Below are positions 1 through 6,756 of a DNA stretch of 64,000 bases, piece by piece. The notes below the pieces were generated by a model. That model did not search any database and was not told where the DNA came from. It saw only the letters and a list, made by a program, of their open reading frames with translations. Numbering within the stretch: position 1 is the first letter of the stretch; each line of letters begins with the position of its first letter. The translations under genes were made by a program, and so were the position numbers. This stretch comes from Prevotella sp. (lineage in GTDB: Bacteria; Bacteroidota; Bacteroidia; Bacteroidales; Bacteroidaceae), in assembly GCA_020026195.1 (NCBI GenBank), contig JAHHQW010000002.1, positions 44,592-108,591 on the forward strand, in the 5' to 3' direction.

Positions 1-123
1 AAGCTGTCCCAGGAGTCTGTCGATAAGACGTACACCGTTTACCTCAAGCATACATTTTGTATTCTCTTCGGTATATTTTCCTAATCTGCGCCCCATTCCG
101 GCGGCCAATATGATAACCTGCAT
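1..123 (-). CDS. Nucleotidyltransferase, N-terminal fragment (runs off the window)
   Basis: The first 41 codons of a minus-strand gene are visible; the rest lies outside the window. The N-terminus carries the nucleotide-binding pattern AAGMGRRLG followed by a Thr-Lys-Cys-Met segment. This is the signature of the NTP_transferase family (sugar-phosphate or phosphocholine nucleotidyltransferases), which transfer NMP from NTP to a sugar- or choline-phosphate. The substrate cannot be read from this fragment. The start is the ATG at 121-123. The gene is divergent from the queuosine operon. Confidence 0.75.
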   Translation of the reverse strand, partial: MQVIILAAGMGRRLGKYTEENTKCMLEVNGVRLIDRLLGQL

Positions 124-253
124 ATTTACCTATTTTAATGCAAAGGTAATGTTTGGCACGAATAAAACAAAAGAAATAGTAGCTTTTTATTTTTTACCTT
201 CTTACTATTTGTGTACGTACACTTACGTAATATGTCAAAAAACAATTATAAAT

Positions 254-284
254 TTTGTACTTTAACGCAAAACTATTACCTTTG
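254..284 (+). promoter_or_regulatory. Bacteroidota-type promoter of the queuosine operon
   Basis: TTTG at 254-257 and TACCTTTG at 277-284 are separated by 19 bases. This matches the Bacteroidota sigma-ABfr consensus exactly. Transcription would start near 290, giving a leader of about 80 bases before yhhQ. Confidence 0.75.
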
Positions 285-317
285 CGCCCATAAACATTTA
301 TAATTTAAAAACCCGCT

Positions 318-369
318 TAAAAGGAAAGCGGTCGTGTAATCTGGCTTAACCACGTAAAAAACAGGAGAA
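318..369 (+). promoter_or_regulatory. Candidate preQ1-I riboswitch in the yhhQ leader
   Basis: The leader first forms a perfect 6-bp hairpin (CCGCTT pairing with AAGCGG, about 313-331). A second element then has CGTG (333-336) pairing with CACG (351-354), a loop containing CTGGCTTAAC, and an A-rich tail TAAAAAACAGGAG that runs into the ribosome-binding site. Order and sequence resemble preQ1 class I aptamers: a short P1 stem, a loop with a CUaGCU-like core, and an AAAAAACU-like tail. Loop CTG (341-343) can pair with tail CAG (362-364), giving the expected pseudoknot and covering the Shine-Dalgarno. The genes downstream are queuosine genes, which supports the call. P1 is short and the loop is longer than usual, so the class is uncertain. 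Confidence 0.5.
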
Positions 370-1056
370 ATGAAAGAGAAAAATCTCGTTTCGGTACCTT
401 TTATGGTCTTGGGTATCATTTTTTGTATCTGCCTCGTCGCAGCTAATCTTTTAGAGACCAAAGTAATTCAGATGGGTCCTCTGTCTGCAACAGCAGGACT
501 GATAGTTTTCCCAATTTCTTACATCATAAACGACTGTATCGCAGAGGTATGGGGTTTTCGTAAGGCGCGTCTTATAATCTGGATGGGATTCCTTATGAAT
601 TTCCTTGTCGTAGTACTCGGACAGATTGCCATCGCGCTGCCTGCTGCTTCGTTCTGGGAAGGCGAAGAGAGTTTTAATTTCGTATTCGGTCTTGCACCGC
701 GTATAGCTGTTGCAAGTCTTACGGCTTTTTTAGCTGGTTCGTTTACCAATGCTTATGTACTGAGCAGAATGAAGGTGATGTCTCACGGTAAGAATTTCTC
801 TGCTCGTGCGATAGTATCTACATTATTCGGCGAGGGTGTTGACTCTGTTATCTTCTTCCCTCTTGCTTTCGGAGGAATAATTCCTCTTAACGAACTGCTT
901 ATGCTTATGCTGGTACAGGTGGTGCTTAAAACTCTTTACGAAATTATCATCCTGCCCGTAACTATACGTGTGGTAAAATATATCAAACGTATAGACAACA
1001 CTGATGTTTACGACGAAAACATCTCATACAACATTCTGAAATTTAAGGAGATATAA
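370..1056 (+). CDS. yhhQ: Queuosine precursor transporter, YhhQ/VUT family
   Basis: This is a 228-residue inner-membrane protein with about six hydrophobic segments. It carries the family landmarks ND-x3-AEVWG (residues 54-62) and GEGVDSVIFF (154-163). YhhQ proteins import preQ0/preQ1 for queuosine synthesis. The start is the ATG after AGGAG at 363-367, a very close spacing that fits translational control by the upstream leader. queC follows after 3 bases, so the two are co-transcribed. Identification is from motifs plus queC/queF context; which deazapurine is carried is not visible. Confidence 0.88.
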   Translation: MKEKNLVSVPFMVLGIIFCICLVAANLLETKVIQMGPLSATAGLIVFPISYIINDCIAEVWGFRKARLIIWMGFLMNFLVVVLGQIAIALPAASFWEGEESFNFVFGLAPRIAVASLTAFLAGSFTNAYVLSRMKVMSHGKNFSARAIVSTLFGEGVDSVIFFPLAFGGIIPLNELLMLMLVQVVLKTLYEIIILPVTIRVVKYIKRIDNTDVYDENISYNILKFKEI

Positions 1057-1059
1057 GCC

Positions 1060-1746
1060 ATGAACAACGATAAGGTTCTGGTTATATTCAGTGGCGGACA
1101 AGACTCTACCACCTGCCTTTTCTGGGCTAAAAAGAAATTCAAGGAAGTGTATGCTCTCAGTTTCATTTACGGACAGAAACATGTCAAGGAGGTTGAACTG
1201 GCACGTGAAATTGCACTTAAAGCTGGTGTTAATTTCCAGACAATGGAAGTTCCTCTCATAGGAAGTCTTGGCAGAAATTCGCTTACGGACAGTACTGTTA
1301 CTATGGACGAAGTGAAACCCAAGGATTCTGTTCCCAATACTTTCGTTCCCGGACGTAATATGTTTTTCATAAGTATTGGTGCCGTTTATGCACGCGAACA
1401 CGGAATAAACCATCTCGTGACTGGTGTCTCACAGACTGACTTCAGCGGTTATCCCGACTGTAGGGACTCGTTCATAAAATCGCTTAACGTTACACTGAAC
1501 CTGGCTATGGATGAACAGTTCGTTATTCACACTCCGCTAATGTGGCTTGACAAGGCACAGACATGGGCGTTAGCTGACGAACTCGGAATATTTGACCTTG
1601 TTCGTAACGAGACAATGACTTGTTATAACGGCATCAAAGGTGACGGATGCGGACATTGTCCTGCTTGTACGCTGAGACGTAAGGGACTGGAGAAATATCT
1701 TGCCACCAAGAAACTGAAACATGACAAGATAAACGAAAGGCTCTGA
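1060..1746 (+). CDS. queC: 7-cyano-7-deazaguanine (preQ0) synthase QueC
   Basis: QueC converts 7-carboxy-7-deazaguanine to preQ0 with ATP and ammonia. The 228-residue protein has the PP-loop SGGQDST (residues 11-17) and the C-terminal zinc-binding cysteines Cys188, Cys197, Cys200 and Cys203, in the usual C-x8-C-x2-C-x2-C order. Length is normal for the family. It lies 3 bases after yhhQ and about 100 bases before queF. queD and queE are not in this window, so either they are elsewhere in the genome or the pathway is fed by import. Confidence 0.95.
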   Translation: MNNDKVLVIFSGGQDSTTCLFWAKKKFKEVYALSFIYGQKHVKEVELAREIALKAGVNFQTMEVPLIGSLGRNSLTDSTVTMDEVKPKDSVPNTFVPGRNMFFISIGAVYAREHGINHLVTGVSQTDFSGYPDCRDSFIKSLNVTLNLAMDEQFVIHTPLMWLDKAQTWALADELGIFDLVRNETMTCYNGIKGDGCGHCPACTLRRKGLEKYLATKKLKHDKINERL

Positions 1747-1850
1747 AAGAATCATTTGTTTTTAATTGAACATCAACGTTTTCTCTGTGTAGGTACAAAG
1801 AAATAGTCAGATTCTTTTGCATACACAGGGATATATAATATTTTCAAAAG

Positions 1851-2306
1851 ATGGAAAGAAAAGAAGAATTATCGCTGCTTGGCAACAAAACTGTATATCG
1901 TCAGGATTATGCTCCTGAAGTATTGGAATCGTTTGAGAACAGACACCAGGGAAATGACTACTGGGTTCGTTTCAACTGTCCTGAGTTTACAAGTCTATGT
2001 CCGATTACAGGACAACCTGACTTTGCTGAAATCAGAATAAGTTATATACCTGACGTAAAAATGGTTGAAAGTAAGAGTCTGAAACTTTATCTCTTCAGTT
2101 TCCGTAATCACGGCGACTTCCACGAGGACTGCGTGAATATCATCATGAAGGACCTCATAAAACTGATGGACCCCAAATACATTGAGGTTACGGGACTGTT
2201 TACTCCCCGCGGCGGCATATCTATTTATCCTTACGCAAACTATGGTCGCAAAGGCACTAAATATGAAGAACTTGCTGAATACAGGATGCGCAATCATGAC
2301 ATATAA
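1851..2306 (+). CDS. queF: NADPH-dependent preQ0 reductase QueF
   Basis: QueF reduces the nitrile of preQ0 to the aminomethyl group of preQ1, in the cytosol. The 151-residue protein is the short unimodular form. Nucleophile Cys50 lies in [10 protein letters not shown] with the proton-donor Asp57. The NADPH-binding motif ESKSLK is at 73-78, and His91-Glu92 follow in the substrate pocket. About 100 bases separate it from queC without an obvious promoter or terminator, so readthrough from the yhhQ promoter is likely. A strong hairpin terminator follows. Confidence 0.95.
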   Translation: MERKEELSLLGNKTVYRQDYAPEVLESFENRHQGNDYWVRFNCPEFTSLCPITGQPDFAEIRISYIPDVKMVESKSLKLYLFSFRNHGDFHEDCVNIIMKDLIKLMDPKYIEVTGLFTPRGGISIYPYANYGRKGTKYEELAEYRMRNHDI

Positions 2307-2331
2307 AGTATTAGATTACAACAAGATACAG

Positions 2332-2370
2332 GGACATCATAAGAATATTATGATGTCCTTTTTTATTTTT
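2332..2370 (+). terminator. Intrinsic terminator of the queuosine operon
   Basis: Perfect 11-bp stem: 2332-2342 (GGACATCATAA) pairs with 2348-2358, with a 5-base loop, followed by TTTTTTATTTTT. Confidence 0.93.
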
Positions 2371-2496
2371 AGAAACTATTGACTGCCATTACATAAAGGG
2401 ATAAAAAAATTACATATACTTATATAAAGTATACGTAATACAATTTAAACAATAACTTATCTCTATGGATATATTTCAAACCTGATGCAATGTAAA

Positions 2497-3933
2497 TTAC
2501 TGCAACGGTGTGTGTGTCTTAAATGAATGTTCCAGTTTCTCTACATCATCCTTGAACGTAGAATCAAGCTTTATCTTCATCTCAACCTGCGAACAGCTAT
2601 GAATGACTGTAGAATGATCGCGACCTCCGATAAACTTTCCTATGCGTGAAGCCGGCATATCTGTAAGTTTCTGTGCAAGGAACATTGATACCTGTCGAGC
2701 CTTAACGAACTGTTGCTTTCTGCTACGTCCTGTAACCTGTGAAGTTGCAACATTAAAGTACTTACATACACCATCCAGAATTCCATCTATTGTGATCGGA
2801 GCCTTTTCGTCGTCAATCTTAACTGTACGGCGTATTACCTTCTCTGCAAGTGCCATATCGATATCGCTGTTATAAACAACTGAATATGCAAGTAGAGAAT
2901 TGATTACACCTTCAAGGTCACGTACACTGCCGTTGGCTGTCTGTGCGATATACTGAATAACATCACGCGGAATAGTAAGTCCGTCGCGCTTAATCTTACA
3001 TTCAAGAATATCTACGCAAAGCTGGATGTTTGGTTTTTCAAGCTCTGCAATAAGTCCGCAAGAGAAACGAGTAAGCAGACGGTCATGCATGCCTTTAAGA
3101 TCAACCGGCGGGCGGTCGCAAGCAAGAATGATACGCTTACCATTACGGAACAGGTGATTGAACACATGGAAGAAAGCTACCTGTGTCTTTTCCTTTGCAC
3201 CTGAAGCCCATTCCTGTATATCATCGACAATCAACACGTCGATTGTCTGATAGAATGCGATGAAATCGTTAACCTTATTCTGAATGCTTGCGTTAGAATA
3301 CTGAACCTGAAACAGACGTGCACTTACATAAAGTACGCGCATCTGAGGATAAAGTTCCTTAATCTTAACACCAATGGCATTGATAAGGTGAGTCTTACCA
3401 CAACCCGACGGTCCATAAATGAACATAGGGTTGAATGTGGTCTTATTAGGATGTTCGGCAATAGACATACCGACAGAACGCGGCAGCTTATTACTTGCAC
3501 CTTCGATGTAATTGGCAAAAGTAAGTTTGGGATTAAGCTGCGAAGCAAGTTCCTGCGGCTGTACTCTGTCAAGAACCGATGGTGACTTGTTCAGTCCGCG
3601 GTCAGAAGAGTAGGTCTTGCCTATTTCTGCCGGAGGATTGGATGAAAGGTCCTGAGAAAGATTGTTTGTCTTGTCAGTAAGTACACGATACTGCAGCATT
3701 ACAGCGTGTCCGTACACATGCCACAATACTTTCTTAAGAAGATCAACAAAATTCTGTTCAAGATATTCGAAGACAAACTGACTGGGAAGTTTAAGTGTAA
3801 GGGTATTCTTTGAATCGTCGTACGACTCAAACCCTATTGGCTTAAACCAGGTGTTGTATTGTTCGTTGGAAACATTTGACTTGATCATCTCAAGACACTG
3901 CTGCCAACGATTTTCTGCGTTAGTTATCTTCAT
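2497..3933 (-). CDS. dnaA: Chromosomal replication initiator DnaA
   Basis: DnaA binds DnaA boxes and melts the origin as an ATP-bound filament. The 478-residue protein has N-terminal domain I (about 1-85), a short linker, and the AAA+ core with Walker A GPSGCGKT (174-181) and Walker B VLIVDDIQ (233-240). Domain IV carries the DnaA signature GGRDHSTVIHSC (436-447). The ATG is at 3931-3933, with no clear Shine-Dalgarno, as is common in this phylum. I found no cluster of TTATCCACA-type boxes on either side of the gene, so the origin is probably not here. Confidence 0.97.
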   Translation of the reverse strand: MKITNAENRWQQCLEMIKSNVSNEQYNTWFKPIGFESYDDSKNTLTLKLPSQFVFEYLEQNFVDLLKKVLWHVYGHAVMLQYRVLTDKTNNLSQDLSSNPPAEIGKTYSSDRGLNKSPSVLDRVQPQELASQLNPKLTFANYIEGASNKLPRSVGMSIAEHPNKTTFNPMFIYGPSGCGKTHLINAIGVKIKELYPQMRVLYVSARLFQVQYSNASIQNKVNDFIAFYQTIDVLIVDDIQEWASGAKEKTQVAFFHVFNHLFRNGKRIILACDRPPVDLKGMHDRLLTRFSCGLIAELEKPNIQLCVDILECKIKRDGLTIPRDVIQYIAQTANGSVRDLEGVINSLLAYSVVYNSDIDMALAEKVIRRTVKIDDEKAPITIDGILDGVCKYFNVATSQVTGRSRKQQFVKARQVSMFLAQKLTDMPASRIGKFIGGRDHSTVIHSCSQVEMKIKLDSTFKDDVEKLEHSFKTHTPLQ

Positions 3934-3958
3934 TTATTATTGATTTTTTCTTAGAGAA

Positions 3959-3985
3959 ATTCCCGCGAGAAGTGTTGTCGGGAAT
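3959..3985. repeat. Inverted repeat in the dnaA leader
   Basis: ATTCCCG (3959-3965) and CGGGAAT (3979-3985) form a perfect 7-bp inverted repeat with a 13-base loop. It lies 25-52 bases upstream of the dnaA start. It could be an operator or a leader hairpin; the sequence does not decide. Confidence 0.5.
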
Positions 3986-4156
3986 GGTCCTTTCAAATTC
4001 CGTATGCAAATTTCGCAAACTTTTCTGAGACTTGCAAATATTTAAATCGCTATTTTCCGAGACGTTTTCTCTACTGACAGAGGCGTTTTCTGCCAAAGCA
4101 CATGATATTGAACGAATTACGGCAAAATATAAAATCTTTAGTATACTCAAAGTTTT

Positions 4157-4201
4157 GTTTAGCGCTTTTTACGCATAAAAAGGCGTAAAAAAGCACTAAA
4201 C
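4157..4201. repeat. Long imperfect palindrome after the MCE-protein gene
   Basis: GTTTAGcGCTTTTTACGC (from 4157) is inverted at 4183-4201 with one substitution and one extra base, around a 7-base A-rich loop. It sits 10 bases past the mlaD-like stop and may be its terminator. On the minus strand the hairpin is followed by AAAACTTTG, not by a T-tract, so the role is uncertain. Confidence 0.6.
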
Positions 4202-4211
4202 AGACAGTATT

Positions 4212-5114
4212 TTATTTATCTTTTTTACCGAAAATAGAGAAATGAACGTAACGTTTAGGATGCTGTCTCAGGTTGACTAACAGAGAGTCAGCAGACTTAA
4301 CCGTTGCGTTGAGATTGTTATAAAGTTCGGGATCTTTCATAAGAAGTCCGAGACTACCTTCATTACTATTCAGGCTGGCCATTATCTGATGTGCATCAGT
4401 AAGTACCGTATCAAGTTTTGCAAGTGTTGCCTCAAAATTCATGGCATTGACACGTAACATTACGCTGTCTGCACTGTTAAGCACACGGTCTGCACTTGAA
4501 GACAGTTTAGGAAGTTCTCTGTTTACACTCGCAAGCAGTGTATTGATCTGCTTGGTAGTCTTAGTAAGATCGGATGTGACATTCTCTACATTGTGCAACG
4601 TACCCTTCATTGCGGGATCGGCAACAAGTGCATTTACGTTAGTAAGTATAGAATCCAGTTTAGGAAGCATGGCTACAAGTGTAGGAACCATATCCTTTAC
4701 CTGTCCTATAGCACCTGAATTATGTCCGCCCTCAATTACCGAACCGGGCATAATTCTTTCTCTTGGATTGTTTGCCATGAGGATGTCAAGTTTTACGTTA
4801 CCTAACATATCGCTTACAATTTCAGCACTACTGCCCTTTGGTATACGAAGATTATCGTTTACACCAATTTCAACCAGAATACTTGACTTGTGACTGTAGT
4901 CATAATTGATATTCTTGACTACACCAACCTTATATCCATCGACATAAATAGGACTGGACGATGCGAGACCGCTGATATCTTTAAAACTTACATAGTATGT
5001 ATCTGTATTTGAGAACATACTGATACCTTTAAGGAAATTAAGTCCGACATACAGCAGAACGACTCCTACTATCGCCAATAAGGCTATCTTTACTTCTTTC
5101 GTGAAATATTTCAT
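4212..5114 (-). CDS. MCE/MlaD-family lipid-transport protein
   Basis: The 300-residue protein has one N-terminal membrane anchor (about residues 8-30), a single MCE domain (about 38-115, with the typical DISGLASSSPIYVDGYKVG stretch) and a helical C-terminal tail. MCE proteins bind phospholipid in the periplasm and work with an MlaE-type permease and MlaF ATPase to move lipid between membranes. No permease or ATPase gene is adjacent. It starts 7 bases after the amidase stop, so the two form an operon. Confidence 0.88.
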   Translation of the reverse strand: MKYFTKEVKIALLAIVGVVLLYVGLNFLKGISMFSNTDTYYVSFKDISGLASSSPIYVDGYKVGVVKNINYDYSHKSSILVEIGVNDNLRIPKGSSAEIVSDMLGNVKLDILMANNPRERIMPGSVIEGGHNSGAIGQVKDMVPTLVAMLPKLDSILTNVNALVADPAMKGTLHNVENVTSDLTKTTKQINTLLASVNRELPKLSSSADRVLNSADSVMLRVNAMNFEATLAKLDTVLTDAHQIMASLNSNEGSLGLLMKDPELYNNLNATVKSADSLLVNLRQHPKRYVHFSIFGKKDK

Positions 5115-5121
5115 ATCTATA

Positions 5122-6303
5122 TTATTTTCTGTTATTCTTAAACTCTCTTATTGCCTCACGAATATCTACTTTCTGTCCGTCTCTGAACGCTACAATGAAA
5201 GCTTCGGGGAACTTGGAGAGTATTGACTTTCTTAATCTGTATATTTCATTATAATTTGAAGAACATCCGACGGTGTATTTACTTACTCCGTTTTCGACAT
5301 ATCGTTCTGCATCAAGTCCCTTGAAAGACCTGCTTCCCTTAGGGAGTTTGACGCCAGCCATAATCTGTACCTTAAATACAAGTTCTGACCGTGACGCACC
5401 TGACTTTACAGATTCTATTTTTTCTTCAGGCTTTGTTTTCTTCTCTACTAACTTATTTTCAGGTGCAGATACAGAAGTGTCCTCTGCATCATGCACAAAT
5501 TTTTCTTCATTTTGCAGTATACGTGCAGTTTTTCCGTGCTTATCATATTTTTTACGATAAGACACAAAAGCATTGTATATGCCACGTGCCATCTTATCAA
5601 GCTGAGATGAATTGTTCATAAGTCGCTCTTCCGAAGGAGTGCTGATGAAACCAAGTTCTATAAGACAGCTTGGCATCATGGTACATCTGAGTACAAGGAA
5701 ACCTGCCTGATGTACACCGCGATTAGGTCGTCCGGCATAAGCACATACTTCTCGCTGTACCATCTTAGCCATATCAACACTCTGAGACATGTGTTTGTCC
5801 TGCATGAATTCGAACATTATATAGCTTTCTGAAGAACGCGGGTCGAAACCGGCATATTTCTGTTCGTAATTATCCTCGACAAGAATAACTGAGTTTTCGC
5901 GCATCGCAACCTCAAGATTGTCTTCTGCACGATGCATACCAAGAGTATAGGTTTCTATACCGCGTGCGGTAGTACCCCTTGCAAGCGAATTGGTATGTAT
6001 TGATATAAAAAGGTCTGCCTTATTCTTATTGGCTATGTCGGCACGTGTGTTAAGAGGAATGAAAATATCATTCTTACGTGTATAAATAACTTTTACGTCG
6101 GGACAATTATTCTCGACGTATCTTCCGAATGCAAGTGCCACTTTAAGATTTATATCTTTTTCGTGATACTTCAACTTTCTTGCCGGTGCTCCAATATCCT
6201 TTCCTCCGTGTCCGGCATCGATGACAAGAACGAACTTATCATCTGCTGCTATATTTAACAGCGGAAAGAGACAAATAAGCAATATTATTAATTTCTTAAA
6301 CAT
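5122..6303 (-). CDS. N-acetylmuramoyl-L-alanine amidase (Amidase_3) with SPOR-like tail
   Basis: This zinc amidase cleaves the bond between MurNAc and L-Ala in peptidoglycan. The 393-residue protein has a signal peptide (about 1-19), the zinc motif DAGHGG (29-34, His32), Glu48 in YHEKD, the second His in SIHTNS and the catalytic Glu in LIELGFIS. The C-terminal 80 residues look like a SPOR-type peptidoglycan-binding fold (FKVQIMAG, later YTVGCSSNYNE). Such enzymes act in the periplasm during cell separation. The MCE gene follows 7 bases downstream. Confidence 0.93.
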   Translation of the reverse strand: MFKKLIILLICLFPLLNIAADDKFVLVIDAGHGGKDIGAPARKLKYHEKDINLKVALAFGRYVENNCPDVKVIYTRKNDIFIPLNTRADIANKNKADLFISIHTNSLARGTTARGIETYTLGMHRAEDNLEVAMRENSVILVEDNYEQKYAGFDPRSSESYIMFEFMQDKHMSQSVDMAKMVQREVCAYAGRPNRGVHQAGFLVLRCTMMPSCLIELGFISTPSEERLMNNSSQLDKMARGIYNAFVSYRKKYDKHGKTARILQNEEKFVHDAEDTSVSAPENKLVEKKTKPEEKIESVKSGASRSELVFKVQIMAGVKLPKGSRSFKGLDAERYVENGVSKYTVGCSSNYNEIYRLRKSILSKFPEAFIVAFRDGQKVDIREAIREFKNNRK

Positions 6304-6323
6304 ACGGTAAGACTTTTACAATG

Positions 6324-6354
6324 CAAAAATAGGCATTAAAAATGTAAATACAAG
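6324..6354 (-). promoter_or_regulatory. Near-consensus promoter of the amidase-MCE operon
   Basis: On the minus strand the -7 element is TATTTTTG (6324-6331). A CTTG in place of TTTG lies 19 bases upstream (6351-6354). Predicted start near 6315, only about 12 bases before the amidase ATG. Confidence 0.5.
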
Positions 6355-6371
6355 AGAATTTAAAGAGATAA

Positions 6372-6740
6372 TTAGTTTTCGGCATGCATCTCGACGCATA
6401 CATCGTCACATTCTGCCCCCATTGGCGGATTTATCTTCTTTAATTTTATGTCTACAGACGTTATCAAAGGATATGTATCAAACAGTCTGGATATGATTCT
6501 GCCTGCAACATGTTCAATGAGTTTGGATGTCTGGTACATTTCTTTTTTCACCAGTTCGTATACCTCAGCATAATTCAACGTATCGCAGACATCGTCAGAC
6601 AAAAGTGATGCCGCAAAAGGATAAGCAATACGGAGGCTCACTTCGAAAGTGCCCCCCGTATACTGTTCCTGCGGCATCACCCCGTGACGCGCCCTGAAAC
6701 GCATGTTGTCTAAGCATACATATGTTTCGGTTATTTTCAT
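6372..6740 (-). CDS. folB: Dihydroneopterin aldolase FolB
   Basis: FolB cleaves 7,8-dihydroneopterin to 6-hydroxymethyl-dihydropterin and glycolaldehyde in folate synthesis. The 122-residue length is typical. The substrate-anchoring Glu is in HGVMPQEQ and the catalytic Lys is in IKLKKINPPM. It lies 16 bases downstream of the ribonucleotide reductase and is probably co-transcribed with it, linking folate and deoxynucleotide supply. Other folate genes are not nearby. Confidence 0.92.
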   Translation of the reverse strand: MKITETYVCLDNMRFRARHGVMPQEQYTGGTFEVSLRIAYPFAASLLSDDVCDTLNYAEVYELVKKEMYQTSKLIEHVAGRIISRLFDTYPLITSVDIKLKKINPPMGAECDDVCVEMHAEN

Positions 6741-6756
6741 TTCTTTCGTTTAATGT

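Larger units (their letters stand above)
3934..4211. other. Intergenic region upstream of dnaA (278 bases)
   Basis: This holds the small inverted repeat near dnaA and a larger imperfect palindrome near the mlaD end, plus several CAAA(N)-type words. No perfect two-part consensus promoter was recognised. No reading frame looks like a gene and no DnaA-box cluster is seen. Confidence 0.6.

Noticed and set aside
2497..4211. Origin of replication next to dnaA
   Set aside because: No cluster of TTATCCACA-like boxes was seen within or beside the gene, and dnaN/recF or rnpA are not adjacent. A GC-skew plot of the whole chromosome would decide.
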